Positions 38,257-51,608 of a stretch of DNA of 64,000 nt are shown one piece after another. Positions within the stretch are counted from its first letter, which is position 1, and every line of letters starts with the position of its first letter. The DNA comes from Temnothorax longispinosus (Eukaryota; Arthropoda; Insecta; Hymenoptera; Formicidae): contig NC_092358.1 of NCBI RefSeq assembly GCF_030848805.1, positions 18,509,297 to 18,573,296 on the forward strand. Direction: 5' to 3'. A program made the position numbers and the translations under genes. The notes below the pieces were generated by a model. It saw nothing but the letters and a program-made list of their open reading frames with translations, was not told the origin of the DNA and did no database searches.

Positions 38257-38385
38257 CTCGTTCTTCTTTACCTCTCTTGCAAACCAAATATTTCGGCGAC
38301 CTGTTTCGCGCCGGTCGATGATCGGTAAACTTTTGAATAATTATAACGTGAGGATGATATATCAACGACAATCTGATTATATATA
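38257..38385 (-). promoter_or_regulatory. Candidate core promoter and noncoding first exon
   Basis: On the minus strand a TATA box TATATATAA (38385-38377) is followed by the initiator-like TCATCC, with its A 30 bp downstream of the first T of the box; that is the canonical metazoan spacing. From there (about 38356) to 38257 runs about 100 bp that becomes CpG-rich and contains no ATG. It ends AACGAG|GTAAGT, a consensus 5' splice site. This fits a 5' UTR exon of a minus-strand gene whose coding exons lie at lower coordinates. I cannot name the gene. No DPE-like motif was seen at +28. Confidence 0.4.
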
Positions 38386-38485
38386 GGCCGGATCAGGCAG
38401 CCAGAAAATTGGAACTGGCTCCATCAGCGGTACGGAGATCAACCTTTACTTTCCTTCACCTTTCCTAATAATTCGCCTCGTTACT

Positions 38486-41400
38486 CCCTGAATTTTCATT
38501 GATGAAAAACAAGAAGAAATATGGAAAATTTTTAGGAACTTACACTATTACCATAATTAAAAATGGTTATCGATACTCTATCTATAGAAGTTAGAGAGTT
38601 CCTACTCCCTCCCTCTTTATTGTACATTCTATACAATAAAAATTATCATGTGCATTTAGAGTTAATAGTTCTAAAATAAATTTAAAAAATTATTTGTCTA
38701 AATATTATTTTAACAGCTGATAATATTTTGAAAAAGTCAAAAAATATATAAAATGCGTAATTATGCAATTATAGAAAGTAAATAATTGGAATTTCTCTCT
38801 TTCTTTAAATACGTATATAAAATAAATTCTTAAATAATGCAATTTAAATGTGCATAATATGGTAAATATATATTAATTATATTAAATTTTTTAACTTAAT
38901 ATAAACAGAAAATTTATCCTCTTTGCATTGTGCACATTCATGTTGAAACCATTGATCTAATGAAAATTTATTATCTCTACACGTGCGGTTTTTATTTAAT
39001 ATATTTTATGATATTTTATTACAAACATCAACTGAGCGTTGTTTTTGCCTAATGTTGTTTCAACAAGAAATGTTGAATGATAAAGCAAATTTTTTAAATA
39101 GTAACGAGGACGAAGTCGCGATAAAGAGCCTCTCGAAAGTTTACGCCATTTTTCCGGGAAATTTTCGATCCTCCCTTCCGTCGATGGCATCTCGACACCG
39201 ACGATTTATGGCGGCGCGGACGCCGCGAAAGTTTGTGCATAAATTTCATGCCGATTCGAAGCGCCGGCACGTTTCCCTCTTTTTGAGTTCTAGGCTTTCC
39301 GTGACCTATCATAATTATAAGGGATGACTAATGTTATCCCTCGTCGGTTGATTGCAATTTCTCTAAAAAAACCGCATCAAATGTTTTTTTGCGACTTGTT
39401 CTTAAAATTATAGCGAAATACTTCTTTATTTACATCTTTATTTACACCAAAATTAAATAATTTGAAATTATATGTATCCAAATCGGTTCTTCACAATTGT
39501 GCCAAATTTAATGATCCAAATAAGGAATTGTATTATAATATAATATGTATTTTTAAAACAGCCATAAAATAGTATTTTACTATAAATAAAACAATTTAAA
39601 CCGTAAACACTTTTAGTCACAGTATAAATTATTCAAAAAAATTTTTGAAGGGATCTATACAATTAATTAGTTCTAAAACATTTGATTAATTTATTGTATA
39701 AATAATAAGCTATCTGAAATAGAATCAGTATGGCCAGTTGGTAGATATATAATTATTAATATCCACTTCATTGACAATTAACATGCATCAGATAGTTGCA
39801 AATACAGTTGCAATATGTATACATATATTTATAACCGTATAAATACGGATAGAGATGATATTGTACATTATATTAAACCATCCCATGCGCAACTTAATGA
39901 CAACATAATCAGAAACAAGATAGAAAAAATAACGCTTGTGCAATTTTTCACATTGCACGACTTCACATTTATTGTGTTGTAGCTATGAGATTATACATAT
40001 AAAGCAATATGCATGAAAATAACGCTGGTTAATACAAGTTCATTTTGCGATGAATAATGCATTATTTCTAAAAGAGCACCAAACAATTTTTAGGCGATGG
40101 TTTTTCGCGTTAATACGGATTTAGATAATAGGGATTTTTCATAGTTCATGGAATATCTCGCGTCGACAACGAGAAAGAGGGCAAAAGCTGTCGACTCGCA
40201 TTATTTTCCGTACGATCGTCGCGCTCTTCGGAGTCGGCGTCGGCGACAGTGACGGATCGTCGGTGACATCAATAATAAAATAAAAGCGAGTGGCGAAAAA
40301 AATGGAGGCCCTCAGAAAATTGATGCATAGAGTCGAGCAGTCCGTTGAACCACGGGCGGCGTGACTCCGTCATCGAGCAAGTATAATTCTGAGTTTCTGC
40401 CTATATAGTGAGAAAAGTTTTCACTTGTTGCGAAATCAATTTCTCGGCCGCCCGAAATACCTGTCATCGTCGTTTTGTCGTGTAGCGGCGCTTTTTATCC
40501 TTGCGAAATTAAACGTTGCGTTGCAAACTGGAATATATTATGGAAGCCAGTAGCTCGATAATTTTATACATAACATCAAAGTGCTGAATTGATAAATTAT
40601 TTACTCATTGATTACTCTGTTAAAAAGAATTTAAAATTGCTAAAAAAACAGAAAAAAAACAAATGTAATACAAAGTCTAGATAGTTCCAAACTTGATTAT
40701 TCAACGTTCCTGCAGTTAAAATCAATTTAAAAGAAGTTATTAATATTTTTGCAGAGCAAAGTGATTTTAATCTTACATTTTTTAAAAAGAATTTTGGATT
40801 TGAATAATGGAAACAATTAAGTAATTAAAGTATAAATTTGTTTTATGTTTTATGCTTTCAACTAGTATATATTATTTACGTGTTTGTTCTACATTTTTTT
40901 TTTATTACAATATTCCAATGTAATACTGCAGCCTCGTTCAATTCGCGAACTATCGTGATATTTTTGTAGCTTAAATTGGAAAAAGATTACTCAAAATTGA
41001 TTAATTATTATTCATTTAACAAGTGCAATCGCAGATCTGTTAAAGAGAGTATACATGCAATATGTTATCGATATATCGGGCAACGAAGCATTTCCGTCCA
41101 CATGCAGATATCCTGTTCCCCACTCACCTAATTGATTTGCTTAATTGAATGAGCTTTCAACGGACGGTGGTTAGATATGAGCTTCGGACATGTAAACGCA
41201 GCAATCGCATTCATTTATGAAATGTAACATCGCTTCACCATAATGCTGATTCGCTTAATATTTTTGGCAAAAATATATTTTTAGCGAAATGCTTATGTAC
41301 TTTTAAGTAAAACTATGTATCGATAGATCGTGAACTAATAGCACAAAAAAAATAAATGTATGAAATGGCGTGTTTTAAAACCTATCCATTATTTTTATTC

Positions 41401-42942
41401 TTTGAAAGTATTTTCTCAAAAATATTAAAAATATTAATAAAATATTAATAAAATCTAAATTCGACATCTGTTGTATACTTACTGCGTTTTGCAATTACAG
41501 CTTAAATAAAAATTACATGAAATTAAAAAGACTTGAATTAAAACTAAGTATTCAAATTTTAGGAAATTTGATTAAATTTTAGGAAATTTGAAACTTTATA
41601 AAAATTTAATTTAGATATATATGAGAGAAACTTGTAAAAATAAATAAATGTAATAAGTGATGTAATATTGACTAACAAAACTAATTGGGAGTAAATTAAA
41701 ATCGCTATAGCGTAAGTTATACACACGTCATATAAATTTTTGTTATTTGCCTCTCATAAATAAAACTTAAAGTTTGAATTTCGCAATCTGAGATTAAATA
41801 TATTTATATCATTGACGTCAATGGAATAAATAAGCTATTCCGGGAATATACTAATTAGCATTAATACAAATTCAGTTGACTTTCTCACACAATCAAAAAT
41901 TGTATCAAAATGCAAAGTGTATGTAGATTTTAAGATGTAGATTGCACTCTTTAAACTTAAGGTTCTGCAATAGTTTTCACTTTTCTATTAAGAACAATAT
42001 AAGAATAATTAATCATTAAAACAAAAAGTTATTAAAACCAATAAAAAATGTAGAAAATACATTTTTAATTAGCAAGTAAGTTATAAATAACTGATTAATA
42101 CTTAACATAATTGACTAATACTCAACTCTCACATATTTAATTACACCAATTTTATTATTAAAATTAATTTAAAAAGTAATAGATGTTATTACAGTCTTTA
42201 CAAAATGGCAGATAATATAATATATTAATAGTCTTAAAAAGATATGATAATGGAAAAGATAATGGAGATCATATCAATAACAAAATTACAAAAATTTTTG
42301 AGTTTACAATAATTTTTGGTTAGTTTACGAATAAGATTCGATGATAAAAGGGGTATAAAAAGATTTATGTCGGCATCTGCCATGCAGATTTGCATGATGT
42401 TAATTACGACGTAGTAATTAGGAAAACTTCAACAACACCGACGCAGTTTCAATGATCCGCTTAAAATTTTAGGAGGATTTGTTAGTTTCGGTAGTAATTT
42501 CATTATGGAGAGCTCTTGAGTTTCACCGACATTGGTGGCCGCATATCACTTTCACATTAAACACGTAATTAACCATAATTAGCTAGTGAATAAAAATGAA
42601 CATCCACTCTCGCCAGTGCTGCAGTGGCTCATAAAATTGAATCTAGGTTAATACAATAGAATTTCTATTTAGAATCAATGTGTTGTATATATTTAAAATA
42701 TAATGTTACGTACTATAATTTTGATAAATAAACAGTTAGAAAGTTATAGAAACTTAATATTATTTTTTATTAATTTTATATTTATTATTACTAATAGCAC
42801 TAGTAATATCATTAGGTATATCATTGTTTTTCGTTTGTAATATATTTAAAAAGAAATAATCCACTTTGAGTAACTTAATATCACACACACACATTTGCCA
42901 CGTTTCATAATTAAGTCTAAAAGAGCGGATCACACATAATTT
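38486..42942. other. Noncoding; AT-rich with CpG-rich patches
   Basis: CpG-rich patches occur at about 39100-39330 and 40140-40520; the rest is AT-rich. The 114-codon plus frame at 38983-39327 crosses a patch that is also open on the minus strand. A donor-like AG|GTGAGT on the minus strand at about 41127 lacks a pyrimidine tract. Between 40520 and 42942 I see only short AT-rich duplications, for example ATTTTAGGAAATTTGA twice near 41557-41593. Confidence 0.55.
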
Positions 42943-43365
42943 CCCAGCCAGAAATGATTAAACAAATCGATGTCAACTTGACGTCGATACGTCGATAAAA
43001 AATCGATGTCAAATATTAGTTGATATTTTTGTCATCTTCAACCTCATCATAATTGTTTTATGTTAATTAAGCAATTGTGAATATTTCTGTAAGATTTTTT
43101 TTTCTAGTTAATTCTACACCGAATTAATGCAAAGCTCAATATTCGAAGGCACAATATATACACATATATTACAAATGCGATGTAGAATTAGTCGAAAGAC
43201 ATAGAATTTTTATAAATAAATTTCTATGAAACGCAGTAAAAATATTCGCAATTACCCAATTAACATCAAGACAATCGTGTGATGATAAAAAGTGACAAAA
43301 ATATCAACCAATACTTGACATCAATGTCGAATTAACGTCGTTTTAACTAATTATTTCTGACTGGG
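42943..43365. mobile_element. 423-bp element with about 150-bp inverted repeats
   Basis: The left end CCCAGCCAGAAATGATTA and the inverted right end CCCAGTCAGAAATAATTA begin arms that stay alignable through ATTxGTTGATATTTTTGTCA, TGTTAATT and AATATTT blocks to about 150 bp. The flanks show no clear target duplication (TTT against TTA at best), so the superfamily is undetermined. There is no coding capacity. Confidence 0.65.
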
Positions 43366-45184
43366 TTACCTTTATTTCCAAGGATCATTTTACCGCAAAA
43401 TTTGATAAAGAAGAAAATAGAGATCCCTCACATCGAGAAATGAGATCAATTTTCCATTAAGTACGTAATCGTTCGATATAAGCTTCAAAAAGACTCTCTC
43501 TTCAGATATAGTAAAGCCTTTCCTCACATTATATGTAAGATAAATGGACGTAAATTGAGTTTAAAAGAGTACATTTCAAGCTGCGGGAGAATTCACAAAG
43601 ATGCCATTCCAGTAACGTTAAATGTTCGTGAAGCTAAGGAACGCGAGAAATGATATTCGCCATTTAATAAACGCCAATCTGTGACGTCTTGCCTGCTAAT
43701 TAGGGTGGATTTTCAGTCTCGAACGAAATACACGTCGTAAATATTTAATGGTCCCGGCATTATCCTCTAAACTGCTCGTATTTAGCGTCGCGATTATAAA
43801 GCCGCCTGCAACGGGTGTCGTGACGTTTACAGAAGCGACTTGTGTTTCCGTCTCACGTACAAAGCGGTTTATTTCGTGCCGGGGTTCTTCGTCGTGGGCT
43901 TAATTAAGGTCATCCGACGCCCGTACACGCGCCAAGAGGAGGCAGCTTTGACGAACGCACGCGCGCACCCGCGCGCGTGACAAGACATCCGTGATTAACG
44001 GTCGAACGAGAGACAAGACATACGCGACGGGAGATAAAAAGATGCCACCGAGGATAATAATCGGCGCGGATATAGATATACGTGTCATGGTTCCCCTCCC
44101 GTGATCTTCGAATCGATGTTTTATGTCAAAATTTAAACAGACACGTCAGATAACCAGATTAAAGAATTAATGCATTCGCGTATGTACGTTTCTTAATATG
44201 TCCGCCGCGCTAATATCGTATTACATTATTTATCGTATTACATTTCAATATTATTCGTGCATGACAACATGCTGCTTGCACATTTATCAAAGAACTTATT
44301 TGGCTATTCCAACGTTATGACAGAACTTCGGAGAGCAACTGCAAGGATTAAAGGGACACAAGCGGAGGGAAAAGGTATTCATATCGCTACACTCACGACG
44401 GGTATGATAAGCTATGCAAATTATATAGAAACTATGACATGAGCAGACCGAGTCACCGTATTGCGTATTTACAAAGCTGGTATCCTTTAATTAAAATCGT
44501 ATTAGATGAATTTGTTCCGACTGAGAAACGGAAAATACAAAAAAGCGGAGGAAATGAAAGAAAATTGTCAAATTTTTCTAGTAAAAAGATTTTTTACAAA
44601 ATATTAAAGCTAATATCAAAACTCATGACAAATCAAATAAATAAAAAAACTCCACATATTTACATAAATATTCCAGATTAATTGCTTATATTTAATATTT
44701 CACATAACTCAGTCCTCTGGTTATTTATTTATATAGAAATAAATACTTCTGTTCTATTTTATAAAGAGTTATGAATAGTGTGAGCCTTATCAAACACACA
44801 CATATGCATTGTGTTATGAAATATCTAATTATAATAAAAATTTGTATTATTTAAATTCATTCTATAGGTAACAAACCCGTTTCCTTATCTTTTATTGTCT
44901 TTCTAAAAAGCATTTGTTAGATTTCGCTTTGTTCTTTTTCTCGAAAACGTCGAAGCTTCGTCCGGATCGAAAAGGGGATTAAATGTGCGCGGACGATGAA
45001 AGGGAAAGTAACTCTTTGGAAAACTTTCCGGGGACAGCAGGGATAAAGAGTATAAAGGACTATAAGAAGAAGTATTTCTAAATGGGAGCAGCAATCTATC
45101 CACAAAAGAGGCCCGCACGCTCGATCGGACGAGGCATCTCGGGGTTCTATTGTTGCAGACCCTGAATCAGTTTACGGCGATTTA

Positions 45185-46484
45185 ATTGAGCCAAACTAAT
45201 CGGCTATTCAAAAGCACAATTTTGAAAGACACAGATAATGCCCCGTCGTGCTAACAATAAGTGAGTCCGCATCGAATTCGCAAATTAATCTTTTGCTTTT
45301 TCTGCGTAGAGCTAATTATTTTTAGTATTGACGCATGGATTTTTTAACAATTTTACTTTTGCAATTAACATACATCATTAAGAAAATAAAAAAATATATT
45401 TAAGTATAATATAGTTTTTAAAATTAATTGAAGAAGATCCATTAAAGATGTTTTAATTAGATAACTTTATGGATTAATAATGTCATTAAACTAAGTAAAT
45501 TAGAATTAATGTAATGATTAGAATTAATGTAATTATATTCAGTTCATAAATTATTAAAGCAAATTGAGCTGACATTTATTACGAAACGTTATATTTTTAA
45601 TCGGTTAATATGAGGAAATTAATATTTAATGTTTTACGAGTCCCTCGTGTATTTATCATATCAATACGTGATACATAATATCAATGCAATATATTAATAA
45701 GTGATAGCATTTACGATAAATTAATAATAATTTAAATTACGCCACCAACGTTAAAGATAAAGCGAGAATATCGATATTTTATAAATTTACAGATTTGTGA
45801 ATAAAGAGAATATAATTAATTTTTTGTAGATGATATCTTTATATATCGAATACTGTCAATTGGAAATTTTAAATTGATTCACACGCGAATTAAATGCAGT
45901 TTTTCCTTATTATTTTTATATCTTCATAAATAATCGTGTGCACGAATCAATTCTGCTTAATGGTGCATAAGCGATGCGGTTACTGACGGATTTATATAGA
46001 TTATAACAAAATCCACTTCTACATGTTGCATCACTAATATTCAGGATTACGATTGATATCCGATCTTTGTATGTTTCATTATCATTATTTTTTCTTATAA
46101 AAAAATTCTAATAATAAAAATTTTACTCACACTTATATGTCTATGAAAATACTTTAGAAGTATGTATATTTAATATAACATATCGAGCTACGCAAATTAA
46201 TTATTTTTAATACCATCGCACGGATTATTTAACATAATTACTTTTGCAGTTAAAATGTTTAATTCATTTTTAAAAAAGATACTAAAATGTATTTTTTATT
46301 TTTATTAATCATGTAGATATCCTAATTGCAATAGTAATTATATTTCAAAAATCCGCGACGGCATTAAAAATAATAATTGACTTAATTAAGAAAAGCAAAA
46401 GATTAATTTCTAAGTTCGGTAGACGCAGTTTTTTTAACACGATGAACATCTGTGTCTTTCAAAGTTGTGTTTAAGTTTGGTTCA
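45185..46484. repeat. Region bounded by diverged inverted copies, with a further direct copy
   Basis: Copy A (45185-45380, plus) contains GCACAATTTTGAAAGACACA, AAATTAATCTTTTGCTTTT and CTTTTGCAATTAACAT. Copy C (about 46330-46484) matches A when inverted, with the same blocks in the same order. Copy B (about 46195-46265, plus) matches the inner part of A, and together with C it makes a local foldback centred near 46290. The outer pair could be terminal inverted repeats of an old 1.3-kb element. Edges and target duplication are not clear. Confidence 0.55.
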
Positions 46485-47694
46485 ATAGAATCGCAGTATA
46501 TAAACGGATTCAATGTCTGCAACAATAAAGCCAAGAATAGAGCTTTAATAAATGGCTAAAAATAAATGATTATTAATATCGTTTCGATGTGCTGCACAGA
46601 AGTTTATTAAAATCTATTAATGACAGACAAGGGTGAACGGCATTGTAAACAATCACCGTTTATTCCCAAAGGCGGAACAATTCGCCTGATGCTACTCTTT
46701 TATTTCTCCGCGGGGTCGCGTAAAATTGGACGAGTTCAAGGCTCTTTCTTAGCGGGCTCCATTTCGAAGTGTCGCAAATTGGTCGTACGAGGTCGACACA
46801 CCTCGGCAGCGGAGTCAAGTCGCTTTCTGGTTAGAGATGGGGTTGTTCCGGCGTACCACCGTTAGGTTCGCCGGTGTGTAACTGCGCGTGTCGCTCTTAG
46901 TGACGACATTTTAACTAGAAAGACCATTCGAACAGTCACGAACAACTTCCATCGTGTACCTCACGCGCGTAGTTACATCGCAACTTCAGGCTCGGAGACT
47001 CCGCATCGTTGTCTTCCTGCGAAACGCGACGACACACTCCTTCTCGCGATTCTCGATAACTCCCGCCCCGTGTGATGTTCATGCGATAACTTCTCATCCG
47101 TAAACCCATGAAAGCAAACGATCGCATCATTTGTTCTTTACATCGTGTAAAACAAAAATACAATTCGAATTGCTGACAAATCGTGATATTAATTACCTCA
47201 AAAGAATTCTTATCTTAATGAAATTTTAAGTACTTATTAACGCATTGAAAAGATATTATATGTCTTATTAAATAAAGTTTTGTGAAAAATTATGCACAAT
47301 TTCACAATTATATGCTACATTATTTATATAATTTAAAATTTATTAGAATGTCAATTGTTAGAAATATCTATATATTTGCTAAAAGCTACGATACAATAAT
47401 AAATTTTTACTTTAACGGAAACATAATATATATGTTTGCTATAATAAATTTATTTTGCTTTTTATTATATATAATAACAGCTTTTCAAAACAGTTTTATA
47501 TCTGATCAATAAAATATCATTGTCACGGTATGATGGGGTTCGCATTATCGATTCACCGGAAGTGGAATGACAGTAGAATGCAGTGAAGATGGGGAAAGAT
47601 TCGTCGTTGGGGGGAGATCGCATTTCGACTTCGGCTTAACGAGTTTTCGCGAGATACATTGTCGGCGGTTTAGCTTCAACTTTCGGGGTGGTAA

Positions 47695-47898
47695 CTAACC
47701 AAACGCAAGCGCCGCCCACATCCTCGCCTCGGCGTTTTGAGGCATTCCGATGTGATCGCAATTATCCTGGAAAATGGAATTGTCAAGAACAAATACGAGC
47801 GGTCTTGCATGCGCGTGCCAACTCACAGAAATCCCACTGACGTTGCCTATTTGTGGGCTCATTTCCCAAAGATTATTTGGTACGTTAGATGATTCCAT
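47695..47898 (-). CDS. Hypothetical exon-like frame, unknown
   Basis: A 67-codon minus-strand frame starts MESSNVPNNLWEMSPQIGNV and ends MPQNAEARMWAALAFG before a stop in a GTTAGT context. It contains a possible N-glycosylation site (NVSG). A GTGAGT donor and a TTTTCCAG acceptor bracket exactly 60 in-frame bases, so the frame could contain a short intron or be read straight through. I recognise no family. It lies in a CpG-rich patch where chance frames are frequent. Confidence 0.15.
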   Translation of the reverse strand: MESSNVPNNLWEMSPQIGNVSGISVSWHAHARPLVFVLDNSIFQDNCDHIGMPQNAEARMWAALAFG

Positions 47899-48522
47899 TT
47901 ACGTCCAACTCCTCCATTTCAACGATTATTAATATCGGATAGTGTGAAACTTGAGCATAATGGTTTTCCATATTTAAATACGTTCAATTTTGTAGCAAAA
48001 CGTTACTTTATTCAACTTTAGTTAGCACTTCTAAATTAGAACTTCTAAAATTTTCAATAATTTTACAAAATTCCAAACCTATTCTTTCCAGCTGCAATAT
48101 AATTATTTTATATTTTCAGCGATTGCTACAAAATTCCAAGTAACGTACCTTACTACAAAATCTTCAAATTGTATCTTACTTTCAAAATTGTGGTGTATTG
48201 TTCTATGTCATTTATCTTTCTTATTGCAATTAATCCAACATTCTATAATCTTTTACTTTCGTAATACACGCTGCTTTTCCTGAATTCACTAAATTGCTCT
48301 TGATTTCGCGGCGGGGACATTCTCGATCGCTGCCAAAATCCTGGCGATCGAGCATCCTTGGCATGGAATTCCGCACATAAGACATTCCAACCATAGCCAG
48401 CACCATGCCGTTCATTCCATATAGACTACAAGGGACAATCCGACTTGTTCTTTCCATATGATAACGTATCTAGGCATCTTGATCTTGCTATCATATGGAT
48501 TAAGCATCTGAAAGGCTCTTTA

Positions 48523-49188
48523 CACAGTAAAAAATAAAACGTAATTTTAATATTTTTTACATGTCCCAAAAGTCCACTCTAAATTTTAAGTTAAAATGAC
48601 TCATTTATCGTGTGTTACTTGTTAACTAATTAGAAATATTAATTAATTAACACTATACTTTACATATATATTTGTTCTTTTGACTATATTTTTCGAGTTA
48701 ATTTAACACATGATATTAATTATTTTACTTGAATTGTGTGTAATAGAAACATTTAATTTTTAGTAAATTTAATTATTTTTGTATGTCAAAGTTTATACAA
48801 TTATTTGAAAATTTACTTTAACTTTTGTTTATGTGTTAAAATAACTTTAAGATGTGTATATTTTTAAAAAATTGTGTTAAAAGAACTCAAAATAATATTT
48901 AATTTCTAAATGACATACATAAAGTGTTAAGTTATCACGTTGACATAAATGTAACACATGAAAATGTTAAAAAAATAATAACATAGTTGTTGTATGTTAA
49001 TTTTACATTGAAATAATAGGGTAAACTCGAGTAAGATGGCCAACCTATGTTCTTTCAATCTAGCTCGCCATGAAACATCGAATGAACATGGGTTGGCCAT
49101 CTTTCCTGTATGGCCATTTTAGTTTACCCTAATCAAATCTTGGTATAAACACAAGAAAATTTTAATATATGGACGATTTTTTACTGTG
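48523..49188. mobile_element. 666-bp TA-flanked element with CACAGTAAAAAAT ends
   Basis: The left end CACAGTAAAAAATAAAACG and inverted right end CACAGTAAAAAATCGTCC are flanked by TA (48521-48522, 49189-49190). Inner blocks such as TTAATATTTTTTACATG and TTAAAATTTTCTTGTG are also related across the arms. The AT-rich interior contains repeated GTGTTAA-type motifs and a separate 111-bp element at 49019-49129. No transposase is present. A TA duplication suggests Tc1/mariner-type mobilisation. Confidence 0.8.
49019..49129. mobile_element. 111-bp hairpin MITE, GGGTAAACT family, nested
   Basis: TA at 49017-49018 and 49130-49131 flanks ends GGGTAAACTCGAGTAAGATG (left) and GGGTAAACTAAAATGGCC (right, inverted). 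The inner arms GATGGCCAACC..ATGTTC and GAACAT..GGTTGGCCATC pair to make a hairpin. On the right the ATGGCC motif occurs twice; on the left once. It is nested within the 48523-49188 element, so it inserted later. It shares its terminal heptamer and doubled-motif layout with the large element at 51449-54151. Confidence 0.8.
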
Positions 49189-50086
49189 TACACTCTATTT
49201 CGCGCGTCATTTGATAGATTCGCTTTTACGGTACGCTCTGTCTTGAAGTAGGTAAATAAGTGAATTACCTACGTGCTCGGCGCACGGAGTCGCAGGTAAC
49301 TTTGAGCCAGAGTTAACGATGTACTATTTCCGTTTAAACTGGCAGAAAATGCCGCGGTTGCGCGGCAGTAAAAGGGCATGTTGTCGACCCGATCAAAAAA
49401 CCAGTGAATTTGTTAGACAATAACTCGAATATGTCAAATCACAATATAATAGCTAATTTTGTCGTAACAGGTAGCTCCCACCCCTCATATCATGAGAAAT
49501 GTAAAACGACAAATAAAATAGCCTGGGCGCACAGGGTTCGCGTGTTATTTCATTTATTATGCGAAAACCGTCTGTTTTATGTCACTTGTCATCTACAGTT
49601 ATTCCATTTCCATCGAACCAGCCTTAAATTGAAGTATTCTGTGCAGCGTAACTCTCGTACGATGACAGGCCATAATAAATCAATTTAATTTTATAACCGA
49701 TAATTCTGGTAACCCTTTAAATACACTCGCGTGTTCATATCGTACTGAAAATATTGACGTACAGCTGGAAACTGCGCCGCTTCGAATGCAATGTTTATCG
49801 ACGTTGGCTTAAAGCTTCAGATTGCGGTAGCATATAGATCAAATTTCTGTTTAAACTGTTGGTCATCCACGCACCCCCCGAGGGAACGCTTCCGCGCGAG
49901 CCGTGCGCGGTATGCACTAACTACTTGCGAAACTGCAGCGAAATCGCTAGTCCGCGAACTTGATCCTCTCCTTAAGCGCTCGAATACGAATCGTGCGCGC
50001 TTTGTGAACTAACACTCTGAAGCGAAAGGGACGGATCGAATTAATACTTTAGTTCGCAAAATTTCAAAAGTTCCACGAAATGCAAA

Positions 50087-50114
50087 CACACACACACGCA
50101 CACACACACACACA
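50087..50114. repeat. (CA)n microsatellite
   Basis: About 28 bp of CA with one interruption (CACGCACA). Confidence 0.9.
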
Positions 50115-50912
50115 TACGACTACGTGATTCAATGTATTGTACCCATAATTAAAAATTCGGTAACATTGAGCTAAAATATTTACCGTGTACACAGCGTATA
50201 TTGCAAAATGCTTCGTTTATGTAGAATATTGTAAGATAGTAATAAAATATTTAAAAATATGATGCATCGATAAAGCGTTTAAAATATTTTAAACATGTCA
50301 AATGTACTATACTCTTAAATTACAAAAAATATATACATTTAAATTATAAAAATAGATGTTTCTTATTTCTTATTGGTAAATTATCTCAAAATATTATCTT
50401 TTATATAAAAACAGAAATAATTCGAGCATATATTAAATAATTCAAATTGCTAACAAATTTTAAAAACTCATCAAAATTTAGAATTTAATCTATGTAGCAC
50501 GTATTCGGATATAGTTATTATTGATCTTATTTCCTTTTATTTTAACTTCGGATTTTTCCCAGTTCTTTAAATACAATTTTCCGCGCTTGACAAGCGTTCG
50601 TTAGCATTGTCAATTGCTAAATTGCTTCCATTTCCAGCGAGGCATGAAAGATAAATGCCTCGTCAAGTTAGCGTTCGTTAATGAGAACTTGGAGAAGCTT
50701 GGCAAAATGGGTTATTATCAGAATATTTTACATTTACAAGCCATAATGTTGGAACGAACAAAACGCTCAAGGGATATGTTTCTCAATTACCATAATTAAA
50801 AAGATTCGCGTACGTCGCAAATGTTAATTCGCGAAAATGTAAATCTCACACTCGTTCACGCTCGACTTCATGTAAATTCTTTTTTACGCGATGTGTCGCG
50901 CGATTATCGTGG

Positions 50913-50915
<3 letters not shown>

Positions 50916-50968
<53 letters not shown>
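50916..50968. repeat. (CT)n microsatellite
   Basis: An uninterrupted CT tract of about 53 bp. Its minus strand is a GAGA tract, which could bind GAGA-type factors. Confidence 0.95.
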
Positions 50969-50971
<3 letters not shown>

Positions 50972-51608
50972 CGCGTATTACGTTGAAACTTATTTAGCTT
51001 GGGGTAGAGGCGGTGAGTTTCTTGGTTCGCATAGTTTCCACTCGTCCTCAACAATTCCCTCATGGGGACTCAAGAAGTGGCATGCCTGGTTACGTTAGAA
51101 GTAGCAAATCCTCGCACATGTATACCCAAGAGATTAATCAAAATCTTCCACTACAACGCGCATGAGAAAATAGCTACATCGAGTCGAACTCGGAATAAAT
51201 TTCATGCGCAAATATCGTTTAATGTCTGCTTCCACTTTACTAATGACGTTTCATCTACTTTTGATTAGTGTCATTTTAAGGCAATGTTAAAGCATAAAAT
51301 ACTTATAAGAATATATCTGTTTTACTTTAATTAACGTACTTTTTACCATTTCGTTTTTCTCTACCTACATAAAAATTTTATATTTAATGGAGTTTCTACA
51401 TCTTTTTACAAATAAAGATTACAGCATTAATGTAATTTTTGTAATATAGGGTAACTTAGGGGAATATGCCACACTTAACAAAAATTTGATTTTTTTCTAT
51501 TTTTCTTTTTCCTTGAAGTATCTTTGCATACTGGTCTCCTTTTTCCTTCTTTTATCTGTCATTTGTACACAATTTTAATAAAAAGGCGAGTGCGATCACC
51601 GCACCCGT

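Larger units (their letters stand above)
43366..48522. other. Noncoding; CpG-rich patches
   Basis: CpG-rich patches occur at about 43640-44110, 44930-45160, 46620-47130, 47530-47900 and 48290-48440. They are separated by AT-rich DNA that includes the repeat family at 45185-46484. Short frames at 44257-44681, 46620-46865 and 48230-48457 have no recognised similarity. Confidence 0.5.
49191..51448. other. Noncoding; CpG-rich patches
   Basis: CpG-rich patches occur at about 49195-49400, 49770-50030, 50590-50880 and 50990-51200, with AT-rich DNA between and the CA and CT tracts listed separately. A GTGAGT donor-like string lies at about 51009. Frames at 49404-49688 and 50614-50799 are unrecognised. 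Confidence 0.5.
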
